A stretch of DNA of 62,638 nucleotides. It comes from Phycisphaerae bacterium. GTDB lineage: Bacteria > Planctomycetota > Phycisphaerae > Tepidisphaerales > Tepidisphaeraceae. The position numbers and the translations under genes were made by a program. This document shows positions 19,955-29,589 of this stretch, piece by piece. Location of the stretch: the NCBI GenBank assembly GCA_030448225.1, contig JAUJNJ010000028.1:1-62638 (forward strand), in the 5' to 3' direction. The notes under the pieces are model-generated. The model searched no databases. It was not told the origin of the DNA and saw only the letters and a list, made by a program, of their open reading frames with translations. Position 1 is the stretch's first letter. Every line of letters starts with the position of its first letter.

Positions 19955-22900
19955 TCATCGTCGTCCCGCGCGCACCACGCCTTCGTTCCCCCGCGTTGAG
20001 CTTCCGTCGGGCCGCGTCAGGTCGAGGCGGAAGCACACGGCCGTCTGCTCGTCTTCGATCGGGATCGTGAACTCGAACGGATACTGGGGGTCGTCCGTTT
20101 GCTTCCACTCGCCGCCGCCGAGCGAGTAGTGCAGCGCGGCGGCCGTCGCCTGCTGCGGCGTGGCGGCGGACCAGACGTAGGCGTCCCACGGCCCCGGTCG
20201 CACGCGCAAGGCGGCGGCGCGGGTGGCGGGGGCGTCGCCGGCCACGGTGACGATGCCCTGCTCCGCGGCCGCCGGCGGGGTGACGGCGTCGGCCGGGCGG
20301 TGGGCGGGGACGTCGAGGCGCAGGCGCGGGACCGTCACCGTCGCCAGCCCGCGCGGCGGGACGGTCAGTTGCAACCGCCCGCCTACAAACGTCACCGCGG
20401 TCGCCGCGCCGGTGCCGATCCGCAGCCGGCCCGGCAGCGGTTGGGTCGCGTCGAACTTCAGCATCGCGGGCGAGAGGGTCAGCGTCGCGGTCTGCGGCTC
20501 GTGGCTCTGGTTCGTCAGGACGACGTGGAACCCGCCGGGGCCATGGGCGGTGAGGTGGTTGAGCTGCACGTTGTCGATCGCCACGAGCCCGCGGCGGAAC
20601 AGCAGCCAGGCGGCCGCGTCGTCGTCGAAGATTTGCCCCGGCGCGTGGCCGAAGATGCGCGAGTCGAAGTAGGCGTAGCCGTGCTGGCGCAGTGACGGAA
20701 AGCGGATCCGCCCGCCCGACAGCACCTCGGCCTCGCTGACGAGGTAGTCGATCGTCCACGCGAGGTGTGGTGGGATGTGGTGGTAATAAACGTCGGTGAC
20801 GTCGGGGCCGACCAGCGGGTAGCGCGGGTCCTGCGGCATGTCGGTGTGGCCGGTGATGTAGTAACCCGGGTAGTTGCCCCACCGGCCGACCGTCGCGTTG
20901 CGGGCGTAGGTCATGAACGCCGCGTCGCCGGTGTGGCGGTAGAGGCGGAGGAAGTGCGGGGCCCACGCCGACTCGAAGATCTGCCGCGCCACGCCGCGCG
21001 GGTTGAACGTGATCGGCTGCTCGAACCCGAGCCCCACGTTCGACACGACCCACGCCGGCACCGTCTTCTCCGGCGTCGCCCACAGCGCGTGCGGCCAGCC
21101 GAGGCGGTAACGCTCGGCCCCCTTCCACCACTGGTGCTCGCGCCACGCGTCGAAGCGCCCGCCGGCGTGGATCGTCAGCGGCCCGGCGGGGATGACCGGC
21201 TGCGTCCAGATGCCGGTCATCAGCTGACGCGCGCCGAACGCGGCGGCGTCGAGGTAACGCTTGTGGCCCGTCACCTCGTAGAGCCGCAGTAGCCCCTCCC
21301 AATTCGGCACGAACGAGATGTAGAAGAACGGCTGCGCGCCGAGGTCGCGCGTCGGGGGCGTGCGAACGTGCGCCTCGACGTAGCGGTCGGCCAGCTCGCA
21401 CGCGCGCTCGAGGTCCTTCGGGTCGCCGCTCATGAGGTGGCGGGCGAGCCACTCGTCGAACGGCTGCGCGTGCGAGTAGCCGGCCGTCGGGCGGACGTCG
21501 ACGCCCGGCGGCAGCGCGACCGCGGCGAACGCGTCGCTGCGCCGGCCGGTGAGTTCCCAGAGCCCGCCGTAGGTGCTCGTGCCGAACAGCTTCATCGGCC
21601 CGTCCATCGACCCGACCGCGTACGGCCCGGCGTCGGCGGGTTCGGGCGAGAAGTGGGGGCCGTCGCGTGAGAGCGCGAACGCCATCGTGGGCAGCGCGCG
21701 CTCGCGGTAGAGGCGCTCGTCGGCGGTGAGGCGGTAGAGCGACAGCAGCGTCATTGGCGACGCGTGCGTGCCGCCGTTCTTCGACTCGATCTGGTAGAAC
21801 GACTTCGCCCGGTCCCACCACCCGCCGCGCGCGTCGTCCATGATCAGGTCGATCATGTTGAGGGCGGCGTCGGTCAGGCTCGTGGCGACGTTCCGCCGGT
21901 AGTCGCGCAGGGCGAACACCTCGTCGGCGGCCGTGCGGTACCCGGCGTACCAGTCGCCGCCCTGCACGAGCACGCGGAACCGCAGCCGCACCGGCCGGCC
22001 CGCCGTCGCCGCCGCGGCCGGCGTGCCGATGACCGGGCCCCAGATCGAAGGCTGCACCCGCCCCGCGTCGTCGCCGATCGACAGGCCGAACACCGGCCGC
22101 TCGCCCGACGGCCACTCGTACGGCAGGTCGGCCGGCTCGCCCAGCACGGCGAACGTCCGCGGCGCCTCGCCGGGCGTCTGGGCGAGCGCGATCGGCGTCG
22201 GCGCGCAGTTGCCGAGGAGCGTCGTCGGCTCCAGCGGCATCCGCCGGCGGTGCCACATCATCGGCAGGAGCAGCTCGGCCACGTCCGCCACGTCGCGCCG
22301 GAAGAACATCTCGTACCCCAGCGCCACCTGCCCGCCCGCCGCCGGCGTGAGCGTGAGCGCCACCGACGCCGCCCGCCCGCCCGGCGGCAGCGTCCACAGC
22401 GCTTCGGCCGTGCCGGCGGGCGAGGGGTGAAACTCGATCCGAACACCTTGTGGCACCTGCGTCGCGCTCTTCGGGACGAGGCGGTGCGACGTTCCCGCCT
22501 GCGACAGCGCGCCGGTCGTCCGCCCGCCGATCGTCCTCACCGTCACGCCGCCCGCCTCGACCGTCACCGGCGGCGGGTTCGCCTCCCGCGCCCAGCGGGG
22601 GTAGAAGTGGTGGAACCGCATCTCTGCCGCGGCGTCGGCGACGACCGCGAAGTAACCCTCGGCCTCGTCGTCCCCCTCCGCGTCGACCCACCGCCCGTCC
22701 TGCCGCACGAACGTGCGCACCGCCACCGTCGGCGACACGCCCGGCGGGCCGTGGCTCCACGCCGCAGGGGCGAATTCGACGCGCACGTGCTCGTTGGCCA
22801 GCGCGGCGGCGGCGGGGCGGTCGGACGTCAGCTTCAACTCGCCGCGCGGGCGCGTCGACGGCGACGACCCGACCAGCCGCAATGGCTCCGACGGCACGAT

Positions 22901-23407
22901 CCCGCGCTCGTCGACCGGCTTCGCCGCCGGCGGCGACCGCTTCGGGTCGGTCGTCAGGATCAGCCCCTGAAACCGCGCGAACGGCTCCGGGTTCGGCAGG
23001 CTCACCATCAGCGGCCCTGGCGGCAGATCGACCCACCCGCCGTCCTCCCACGAGAACCCGCCCACCCCCGTCCGCCCGAACGCCCGCCCGACCCGCTTCC
23101 CCCCGAGCTCGACGACGAACGTACGCGTCCCCGGCCGATCCTGCGGCCAATCGCGCGACCGCACCCACACGCGGTACCGACCCGCCGCCGGCACCCGCAA
23201 CGCCACCGCCGCCGACCACACCGCCTTCGCTGGCGCGCCCGCAACACCCGCTCGTCGACTCCGGCTCGATCGTCCAATCCCCTTGAATTCGAACTGCTCC
23301 GCCGCCACGGCGATCGTCACCGGAGCCGGCGCGGGTGCGGCCCGCGCGCGTAGCGGCAGTAGTCCCGTGATCAGGAGGCAGCAACTCCATCCGAGCCGTG
23401 GCGTCAT
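19955..23407 (-). CDS. Large secreted carbohydrate-active-like protein
   Basis: An intact 1150-residue protein with a signal peptide (WSCCLLITGLLPLRARAAPA). The N-terminal beta domain (about 35-150) resembles golvesin-type modules of extracellular enzymes (GRYRVWVRSRDWPQDRPG). A beta-sandwich follows, and residues roughly 500-900 are rich in paired helices with aromatic clusters (GGWWDRAKSFYQIESKNGG, EHQWWKGAERYRLGWPHALW, NYPGYYITGH), as in alpha/alpha-toroid lyases or hydrolases. The C-terminus is a beta-domain (HVVLTNQSHEPQTATLTL). ATG 23407 is chosen because AGGA lies 7-8 bases upstream and a signal peptide follows. It converges with the ThuA gene. I cannot assign a CAZy family; glycan lyase or hydrolase is inference from architecture. 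Confidence 0.8.
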   Translation of the reverse strand: MTPRLGWSCCLLITGLLPLRARAAPAPAPVTIAVAAEQFEFKGIGRSSRSRRAGVAGAPAKAVWSAAVALRVPAAGRYRVWVRSRDWPQDRPGTRTFVVELGGKRVGRAFGRTGVGGFSWEDGGWVDLPPGPLMVSLPNPEPFARFQGLILTTDPKRSPPAAKPVDERGIVPSEPLRLVGSSPSTRPRGELKLTSDRPAAAALANEHVRVEFAPAAWSHGPPGVSPTVAVRTFVRQDGRWVDAEGDDEAEGYFAVVADAAAEMRFHHFYPRWAREANPPPVTVEAGGVTVRTIGGRTTGALSQAGTSHRLVPKSATQVPQGVRIEFHPSPAGTAEALWTLPPGGRAASVALTLTPAAGGQVALGYEMFFRRDVADVAELLLPMMWHRRRMPLEPTTLLGNCAPTPIALAQTPGEAPRTFAVLGEPADLPYEWPSGERPVFGLSIGDDAGRVQPSIWGPVIGTPAAAATAGRPVRLRFRVLVQGGDWYAGYRTAADEVFALRDYRRNVATSLTDAALNMIDLIMDDARGGWWDRAKSFYQIESKNGGTHASPMTLLSLYRLTADERLYRERALPTMAFALSRDGPHFSPEPADAGPYAVGSMDGPMKLFGTSTYGGLWELTGRRSDAFAAVALPPGVDVRPTAGYSHAQPFDEWLARHLMSGDPKDLERACELADRYVEAHVRTPPTRDLGAQPFFYISFVPNWEGLLRLYEVTGHKRYLDAAAFGARQLMTGIWTQPVIPAGPLTIHAGGRFDAWREHQWWKGAERYRLGWPHALWATPEKTVPAWVVSNVGLGFEQPITFNPRGVARQIFESAWAPHFLRLYRHTGDAAFMTYARNATVGRWGNYPGYYITGHTDMPQDPRYPLVGPDVTDVYYHHIPPHLAWTIDYLVSEAEVLSGGRIRFPSLRQHGYAYFDSRIFGHAPGQIFDDDAAAWLLFRRGLVAIDNVQLNHLTAHGPGGFHVVLTNQSHEPQTATLTLSPAMLKFDATQPLPGRLRIGTGAATAVTFVGGRLQLTVPPRGLATVTVPRLRLDVPAHRPADAVTPPAAAEQGIVTVAGDAPATRAAALRVRPGPWDAYVWSAATPQQATAAALHYSLGGGEWKQTDDPQYPFEFTIPIEDEQTAVCFRLDLTRPDGSSTRGNEGVVRAGRR

Positions 23408-23574
23408 CAACGCATCCTAAGGCGGCCGTGGAACTCGCACGAGGCGGCCCAAAGCCGACGTCATGCGGGAGTAGCAAAGCGGTCAGCCGAGGCGACGTGG
23501 TGGAGGCGGGGCGAACAAGCAGTCCTGCCGCGCTGCGGAGCCGAAGGCGGGCGTGCGTACGACCGCCGTCGCGC

Positions 23575-23604
23575 AAAAAAGAAACCCCTGCCAGTGCAGA
23601 GGTT
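23575..23604 (-). terminator. Intrinsic terminator, probably the original tRNA-Val terminator
   Basis: On the minus strand a 9-bp stem with one mismatch (23596-23604 with 23583-23591) is followed by CTTTTTTG. It lies directly downstream of the 48-bp tRNA-Val 3' copy, where the terminator of the uninterrupted tRNA gene would be expected. Confidence 0.7.
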
Positions 23605-23610
23605 CGATAA

Positions 23611-23658
23611 TGGGCGATGAGGGGCTCGAACCCCCGACCTCACGGGTGTGATCCGTGC
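23611..23658 (-). repeat. 48-bp copy of the tRNA-Val 3' half (attachment site of the island)
   Basis: Identical base for base to 37193-37240, the 3' 48 bases of the intact tRNA-Val gene. It includes the T-arm, variable loop and the 3' side of the anticodon arm. The match ends abruptly on both sides. Orientation is as expected when an element integrates into a tRNA gene and restores its 3' end. Confidence 0.9.
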
Positions 23659-24610
23659 GGCGGTCGTAGGTTAGTATTGGTTGCTGAGGACGGGCATAAG
23701 TCGTTGATTCACCGTTGCTTTAACAAAATGGGGCCGCCGAAGTTCTGCGACTTCGGCATCGAATCCACACCCACTTTTGGGGTATGCCACACCCAATATG
23801 CGGGTCTTGCTTCGGGTCTGCACGCTACCGCGCCCGTCGCCCGCGTCAAGTCTTTCCAGCGTGGCGGTCAATGATAACGCGGCCCGCTCTACGCCATCCA
23901 CGGGCGCCGTCGGCTTGTCGCGCCCCTGTTCTACGGGATCGTAATCCGCTTGCTGATGCAGTTGGTCGACCATCCGGTGATCTTCCCGATCCCCAAGCGC
24001 TGGGCGCTGTACCGTCGGGGACCTACGCGTCCATGTCACCCGGGTCGTAGGCTGCCCGCAGGATTCGTCCGGCGGTGGCTTCGGCCGACACCGATGCAGT
24101 GCGGAGGGGAGTGGTTGGGGTTAAGCGAGGGCCGCCGAATCTCGATTAACGCGACGTCAACCCGGATGCGGCTACTGCTGCCGGACTTCCTGACGGACCT
24201 GTTCGTCCACCTGCTCGCGTACGAGGGACCGCCCGGCCGCGATGGCGTCTATACGCTGAGCCGCGAGCAGCACGTCGAAGTAGAAGGGCAGTTCGCTGAT
24301 GCCGTGCCCGGCCGGTTCGCCGCCGGCCAGTCCCGCTCGTAGCACCCCGCTCAGCCGCGGCGGGTCCCGGTGCGGCCAAGGGAGGCCGCACCGCCCGCCC
24401 AATTGATGATCGGGAATGGGCATCCAATCTGAGATGTGTGGGCGAGCATGATGCGGTGGCCCTTGCGATGATCAGCTCAACTAGGACCACTACACCAACC
24501 GAGCGGGCGCCGCCGAGCAACGCCTCTCTCATGGCCACGCGCCGATCAAATGTTCGATACGGATGATGCGGCCGCCGGGTACTGCATACTCCTCGCTCAT
24601 TTTTTCCGCG
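23659..24610. other. Island end with no intact gene
   Basis: About 950 bases with no clear gene. One minus-strand frame (24172-24423) ends in ISELPFYFDVLLAAQRIDAI and a glutamine/arginine tail that looks protein-like, but no family or ribosome site supports it. A plus-strand phrase FYGIVIR near 23930 recalls DUF4160 proteins but is not followed by the rest of that family. The region is best seen as eroded cargo. Confidence 0.4.
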
Positions 24611-24901
24611 CTAACCGGGGCTCGCGGCGATCTGCCGGGTCACCTGGTCGACGGTCCCGGTCAGGGTGATCGGGGCGGCGCCGAACGCACTGCCGTCCAG
24701 CGTCCCCGTCGCCGTGTGCGTGTCGAGCGCGCCGACGTCGTCCAGCATTCCGGCGAAGTCCGCCGTCGCGCCCAAGGCGTAAAGCGAGCCAGCCGCGGGG
24801 CCGGTGATCGCGGCTGTCGGGTCGACGTTGGCCACGGCAACGGCCGCGGTGGCCGCGGCGGTGCCACCGTCCCCGTCGGTGACGGTCAACGTGATCACGT
24901 A
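24611..24901 (-). pseudogene. PKD-domain fragment
   Basis: The minus strand reads NYVITLTVTDGDGGTAAATA, then NVDPTAAITGPAAGSLYALG and TATGTLDGSAFG. This is the end of one PKD repeat and most of the next, as found in large planctomycete surface proteins. A stop precedes the fragment immediately and unrelated sequence follows, so both ends of the original gene are missing. It probably marks a recombination junction inside the island. Confidence 0.65.
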
Positions 24902-24902
24902 G

Positions 24903-25045
24903 TTGCCTCACATTCGGCAACTGCCGATGGTGCTGAAGCGCAAGCGGGAGCGCGACCCGCGCGGTGAGAAGACGTCGCTCAACCAGCTGGCAGCCGAACT
25001 CGGCATCGGCCGGATGACCCGATGCGCGGGCCCGTGGCGTCTTCG
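24903..25045 (+). pseudogene. Helix-turn-helix fragment
   Basis: From TTG 24903 the frame reads LKRKRERDPRGEKTSLNQLA followed by AELGIGRMTR, a helix-turn-helix like the C-terminus of small serine recombinases or transposase regulators. Family resemblance ends after about 45 residues. It begins exactly where the PKD fragment breaks off. Likely a remnant. Confidence 0.35.
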
Positions 25046-25159
25046 GCGCACCCGCGAACCTCAGCGTATCAGGGCTCCGGCTCCCCCGCGCGCCGCAACC
25101 CGATCCGTTTGCAACCCTCGTGACCGACCGCTAACGCTGCGGCGCGGCATATCGACGCC

Positions 25160-25189
25160 CTTGCACTTCCTTTCGTCGGCACGGTAGAC
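25160..25189 (+). promoter_or_regulatory. Candidate promoter of the toxin-like operon
   Basis: TTGCAC at 25160-25165 and TAGACT at 25184-25189 are separated by 18 bases, about 20 bases upstream of the ribosome site AAGGAG (25201-25206). Sequence-based only. Confidence 0.45.
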
Positions 25190-25211
25190 TTCCGCCAAAC
25201 AAGGAGTCGAG

Positions 25212-27185
25212 ATGGGGCTCGATCGTCAGTTGCCGTTCCGGGCGGCGCCCGGTTCCGGGGATCATGTCCGGCTCGTTCTGAGCCTGCTTCTGTGCGTCGG
25301 GGCGTTGACGTCGAGGTCCGCGTGGGCGGCGTCGCCGCAGGTGGCCGCGCTGCGCCGGCAGGTCTCCGCGAAGCACCAGGAAGCGATCAAGGTCATCCAG
25401 GAGATGTCCGCCGTCGCCGCCGAAAAGAAGGCGGCGGTCGCCGAGATGCGCGCGGGGCAGTTCTGCAGTGGCTGCGGGAGGACGCGGACGGAGATCCTCC
25501 GAACAGAGAGCACCTTTCCTCACCCCGGGCAACACATCGTCCCCGGGACGCCGGAACAGATCGCGGCGAAAGAGAAGGAGTTCGACGACAAGCTCAAAGC
25601 GCTCGCCGACCGGCTCCAGCAGCTCCAGCGGTCCGCCCGCGAGGTCGACATGCAGGCGTCGAAGCTGGAGTTCGAGGAGAACCAGGCCCGCTTCAGAGCC
25701 CAGCAGGAGGAGGCGAAGCAGCGGCTGGCGAAGCAGCGGGCGGAATCGGACGCGCGGCTCGCCAAGATGAAGGAGGAGATGGGGGAGAACCAGCGGAAGA
25801 TCCGCGAGGCGTTCGAGAAAGGCGACAAGGAGCGACAGGCGAAGGCGGAGGCCGACCGCGCGGCGATGGAGGAGAGCCGCAAGAAGATCGAGCAGGACCG
25901 CCGGGCCTCGCAGGCGGCTTACAGCGCGTCGATCGCGGCGATCGCCGCTCAGGCCCGGCCGACCCCGTCGGACGCGTTGAAGCGGATGAACGCCGACCTG
26001 CAGGGCGCCGCCGACCTCGCCGGTCCGTCCGCCGGGCCCTCCCCAGCGCAGGTCGCACGACAGGCTAAGCTGCAGGAGTTGGTGAACGCCGGCCTGGCCT
26101 CCGCGCCGCAGTCGTTCGACCTCGACGGGGTCAACGTCACTGCACCGGACCGGAACACGTCCGTCGCCGACGCGGTGCTCGATTTGCTGCCGTCGAGCCA
26201 GTCGGTGCTCGACGGGTTCAACGAGCTGATCACCAAAGACCTTCCGGCGTTCAAGGACGAGATCGGGCGGAGCGTCGAGCGGAGATTCGACGACGCGGTC
26301 GACGCGGTGAAGTCCGACCTCACCGACCGCGTCGCCACCGGCATCGACCGCGTCAACGACGTGCGGAAATCCGCCAAGGCGCTCGGCTCGTCGTTCGACC
26401 AAGTGGTGGCAGGCACCGGCGGGCCCGACCCCGTCACCCGGGCGAAGGCGATCGGCGAGAACGCGTCCGACACGTACAAGCTGAGCGACACCGTCCTCGA
26501 CGCATTGCCCGACGCCGCGGACGCGATGGCTAAAGGCGACTACGAACGGGCCGAGGCGATTAGCGGAAGGCTCGATTCCGCCGCCGAGCGGTTCGAGAAG
26601 CGCGCCGACCTGCGCGCGCAGAAGGTGTCGCCGGAGTACCGGGCCGTCCGGCAGGCGGAAACGCTCCGCGAGAAGGTCGACAACCTCGAATCGCCGTACG
26701 TCCCGCCGGCCAACGACAAGGAGCGGCTCGAGCTCTACAAGCGCGCGGGCAAGGGCGCGTTCGACATCGCGATGGACCTCAAGCCCAAGGCCGAGGCCCC
26801 GGTCAAGCCTCCTGTAGAGGCGAAGCGATGGGGTCCGGCGACGGGCGCGGGCCCGCTGGGCGAGAAGATCGCCGGGACGTTCCGCAGCAGCAGCTATACC
26901 GAGTTCCGCGCGGCCGAGCCGATCGTCCTGTACCGCGTGTATAGCGACGACGGCAAGCAGTTCGGGTCCTACTGGACGCGGACGTCGCCGTATGGCCCGA
27001 CGCAGGCGCTGCTCGACGGCGCTGTGCGCCCCGAGTGGGGCAACAAGGGCACCAAGGTCGTCCGCATCGAGGTGCCGGCCGGGACCACGATCTTCGAGGG
27101 CGTCGCCGGCGAACAGGGGCAGATGGTCGGCGGCGGGAACCAGATCTTCTTACAAGACATCGACCCGTCCTGGGTGCGCGAATGA
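25212..27185 (+). CDS. Secreted coiled-coil protein with C-terminal TNT/ART-like toxin domain
   Basis: A 657-residue protein. ATG 25212 follows AAGGAG by 5 bases. A signal peptide (VLSLLLCVGALTSRSAWA) is followed by a segment with CSGCGRTRTEIL (about residue 85) and a long charged coiled coil (about 110-240). A mixed helical region comes next, then a compact C-terminal domain (about 553-657) with LYRVYSDDGKQFGSYWTRTS, GAVRPEWGNKGTKVVRIEVP and GGGNQIFLQDIDPSWV. That domain follows the pattern of C-terminal modules of polymorphic toxins related to tuberculosis-necrotizing-toxin/ADP-ribosyltransferase folds: an early Arg, the YW pair and a GGGNQ loop. The likely activity is NAD-dependent, but this is inferred. 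The next gene overlaps by 4 bases and is a candidate immunity gene. The frame is intact. Confidence 0.75.
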   Translation: MGLDRQLPFRAAPGSGDHVRLVLSLLLCVGALTSRSAWAASPQVAALRRQVSAKHQEAIKVIQEMSAVAAEKKAAVAEMRAGQFCSGCGRTRTEILRTESTFPHPGQHIVPGTPEQIAAKEKEFDDKLKALADRLQQLQRSAREVDMQASKLEFEENQARFRAQQEEAKQRLAKQRAESDARLAKMKEEMGENQRKIREAFEKGDKERQAKAEADRAAMEESRKKIEQDRRASQAAYSASIAAIAAQARPTPSDALKRMNADLQGAADLAGPSAGPSPAQVARQAKLQELVNAGLASAPQSFDLDGVNVTAPDRNTSVADAVLDLLPSSQSVLDGFNELITKDLPAFKDEIGRSVERRFDDAVDAVKSDLTDRVATGIDRVNDVRKSAKALGSSFDQVVAGTGGPDPVTRAKAIGENASDTYKLSDTVLDALPDAADAMAKGDYERAEAISGRLDSAAERFEKRADLRAQKVSPEYRAVRQAETLREKVDNLESPYVPPANDKERLELYKRAGKGAFDIAMDLKPKAEAPVKPPVEAKRWGPATGAGPLGEKIAGTFRSSSYTEFRAAEPIVLYRVYSDDGKQFGSYWTRTSPYGPTQALLDGAVRPEWGNKGTKVVRIEVPAGTTIFEGVAGEQGQMVGGGNQIFLQDIDPSWVRE

Positions 27186-27454
27186 CCGCGCCCGCGTCCG
27201 CCGGCTGGAAGCCGGTCGATGGTTTCGCCGACGCCGAGGCGTACGAGCGTTTCGCCGCGTGGGTGGCGGGCGAGGCGGCCGCAGGTGGGGCGGCGGAACT
27301 GCCTGTGGAGGATCGCTACGCGGGGTCGAACCTCCTCCACGAGCGTTGGTTCAGGGAGGTGTCCACGTCGCGGGTCTGGCGGCTGGTCGCGCCTGACTTC
27401 CCGTTTGCGGGAGTCTTCGAACGGGTGGACGCCCCGACGTCGTCGGGTCGGTGA
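27182..27454 (+). CDS. Candidate immunity protein for the upstream toxin-like gene
   Basis: A 90-residue cytosolic protein whose ATG overlaps the toxin stop codon (ATGA), so translation is coupled. It reads GWKPVDGFADAEAYERFAAW, then NLLHERWFREV and WRLVAPDFPFAGVFERVD. The aromatic, acidic make-up and the RLVAPDFPFAGVF ending resemble small proteins encoded directly after polymorphic toxins. No signal peptide, as expected for a cytoplasmic immunity protein. The role is inferred from position and size. Confidence 0.7.
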   Translation: MTAPASAGWKPVDGFADAEAYERFAAWVAGEAAAGGAAELPVEDRYAGSNLLHERWFREVSTSRVWRLVAPDFPFAGVFERVDAPTSSGR

Positions 27455-27499
27455 CGCGTGGGAACGCACGTCCGGATCGTCAGAGCAACGGGAATCGCT

Positions 27500-28579
27500 A
27501 TGACACGAATCGCAGCTGCGGTCGTCTTGTTCGGAGTGTCGTCTTCGGTCGGTCTACCGGCGACGGCACAGACGCGGCAACCCGTCGCGCCAGCCGGTAC
27601 ACAGCGGCAGGCAAGCGCCGCCGCAATCTTCCGCGCGCCGGATTCGCCAGCCCGTCCCCAGCGCGCAGGACGACCCCTCGCTGACCCGCAGGATCGACGC
27701 CGCGCGCGATCTGGCAGGACGTCGAATCCCACCCGCTCGGTTCGGCCGAGCGGGCGAAGTACCTGGCCGAGTTCATGAACAAGAGCCTGGTGATCCACAC
27801 CTTCCCGCCCAACCACCAAGCCGTCGGGGGCTCTGGACGCTCCGGGCGCTGGCGGCGTACGAGTCGGACCGCCCCCGCGACGCGTGGCTCGCCGGCGAGC
27901 AGATGATCAAGTTTGGACTCGAGCGCCGCCGGACAACGACCTGGTCCGCAAGACGTTCGCGCTGCTCGAGCGCAAGGACCTAGTTGATCCCGAAGCCCCG
28001 GCAGCCAAGAAGTTCATCCGGCAGCGCGAGCAACTCGCCCAGGCCAGACGGCTGGCCAACCCGTACGAGAAGGACCAGGCGGTCCGCATCGCGGACGCGC
28101 TCGTCCGGGAGTCGCCGGACTACCAGGACGCGGTCCAGTTGAAACAGTCGCTGGACGTGCAGGTGCCGATGTGGAAATCGCAGGCGCACGACATGTTGGC
28201 CGACGGCGTCTATAAGAACGACGCCGCCGCGATCAGGGAGGCGTTGAAGCGCGGCGTGAGCGCGACGCGGTGGTCGGCACGGAAGGCCGGCTGCTGGTGT
28301 GTGCCGCGTCGGCGGGAGCCGCTCGATCCGATGAACGTGCTGCTCGCCGCCGGCGCCGCTGAACGAGTCGCCCGCCCAGTCCGACGCGATGACCCCACTG
28401 CAGGCCGCCGCCCGCGCCGGGCGGGCCGCGGCGGTGAAGCACCTTCTGGACCGGGGCTCGGACAAGAACATCCTGACTGGTGACAAGAACGCGCTCCGGT
28501 TCGCGGTCGAAGGCGGCACCAGGACTGCGTCCGACTCCTGCTGGACAACCCGAGGCTCGCCGGCGGCGCGGGCGGCTGA
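27500..28579 (+). CDS. Exported TPR/ankyrin-repeat protein (frameshifted)
   Basis: ATG 27500 opens a signal peptide (RIAAAVVLFGVSSSVGLPAT). After shifts at about 27650-27720 the reading gives WQDVESHPLGSAERAKYLAE, HTFPPNHQAVG, LWTLRALAAYESDRPRDAWL and, after another shift near 27925, NDLVRKTFALLERKDLVDPE. These are helical-repeat sequences. After more shifts at 28260-28360 come ankyrin units (MNVLLAAGAALNESPAQSDAMTP in two frames, then LQAAARAGRAAAVKHLLDRG) ending at 28579. It follows the toxin/immunity pair by 45 bases on the same strand. It is probably a periplasmic repeat protein; role unknown. Frameshifts may be assembly errors or decay. Confidence 0.6.
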
Positions 28580-28660
28580 CGTCTCGCGCATGCGTGTCGC
28601 GATGAGCGAAACCCACACGGACATCGATCCAAAGGACGTGAGCGCCCGGAGTCTCACATG

Positions 28661-29195
28661 ATGCGAACGCGATCGTTGACAGCGGGGTTAACCACGTTTC
28701 TGGCCGTCGCGGTCGTCACGACCGCCGGCTGTTCGTCCGGCCCGAAGCGGCAGCAGCTCGACGTCGCCAGATCGAGCCCGAACGACCCGGCACAAGTGCT
28801 GCCGGCCATGGTCGGCAACTGGCGTGACAAGGTTTGGAAGCCAGGGGAAATCCGAGCTTCAGTGGGGCGACAGCCGCGCGTCCATCACGACAAGCAAGAC
28901 GGGGTACCGCGCGACGATCCAGATCAAGCCCCCCGGCGCCGTCAAGCCCATCCTGTTCGCCGGCCCGCTCGAGCCCCTCACGCGCACGACGCGATCGGGC
29001 TCTGCGGATGGACGGGCCCGAGGAACAGCCGCGGGGAAGCAGATCGTCGCATTCGTCCCGTTGGACAAGCGTCCCGGCGGGCCGACAACTTTACGCGCCG
29101 TCCTCGAACTCGGCATGTCCGGCGACCCGCAGATCACCGTTTATGCGCTCGGCGGCGGCACGACGGTGCAGTCGGTCGCGCTACTGCGTCAGTAA
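28661..29195 (+). CDS. Lipoprotein of unknown function (one frameshift)
   Basis: ATG 28661 (or 28658) gives a lipoprotein signal with lipobox TTAGC (LAVAVVTTAGCSSG). The reading shifts near 28840-28860 and continues QWGDSRASITTSKTGYRATI, FAGPLEPLTRTTRSGSADGR and RAVLELGMSGDPQITVYALG to the stop at 29195, about 178 codons in all. It closes the plus-strand cargo operon of the island. No family recognised. Confidence 0.6.
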
Positions 29196-29234
29196 GTCCG
29201 GCCCCAAACGTAGACGAGGGTCGTCCCTCGAGCC

Positions 29235-29310
29235 TCACTCCGCGATCTCGATGTCTTTGAAGTAGACCTCGCACACTTGTTGCCCGTGGACCTGTAGGGC
29301 GAACGGTCCC
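29235..29310 (-). pseudogene. C-terminal fragment of a DUF1080 (3-keto-disaccharide hydrolase-like) protein
   Basis: The minus strand reads GPFALQVHGQQVCEVYFKDI followed by EIAE and a stop, the usual end of DUF1080 beta-jelly-roll proteins. Upstream on that strand the family sequence is lost within about 30 residues. Only the C-terminus remains, so this is a remnant. Confidence 0.6.
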
Positions 29311-29589
29311 TCTGAGGATCGTACTTTGCGGTGATTCCGGCGGCATTTCGCCGGGGCGGAATGTGTCAACAAACTTGTGGCGGAAGGGAGAGACGACGCG
29401 CCAGCGGGCAAAAAGGACCAAGAAGAAGACCTTCTTGGAGACCTGAACGTTGCCGCGCCCGGAAGGCGTGGCTTTTTTGTTGCCGTGACCCAATAGTTGT
29501 TCACGGCGTTTTTTTGCAATCGCTCAACCGTTTGGCCGAAGCGGTTCGTGCTGACGATGCGGTTAACGTTCAGAAGGCTCCCTGCGGTG
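29311..29589. other. Intergenic, no gene recognised
   Basis: Short, lower-GC stretch with two T-rich patches (29471-29477 and 29509-29515) and no supported reading frame. Confidence 0.4.

Noticed and set aside
19872..23576. 1234-residue minus-strand ORF overlapping the secreted protein
   Set aside because: Overlaps the real 1150-residue gene in another frame and is dominated by Arg, Ala and Asp runs. No signal or family.
23900..24050. DUF4160 protein suggested by FYGIVIR
   Set aside because: The diagnostic DHPPPHFH segment and downstream family sequence are absent in all frames, so only mentioned as a possible remnant.
28389..28661. Separate 90-residue plus-strand gene
   Set aside because: Its first half is the ankyrin part of the frameshifted upstream gene, and the rest is a shadow before the lipoprotein start.
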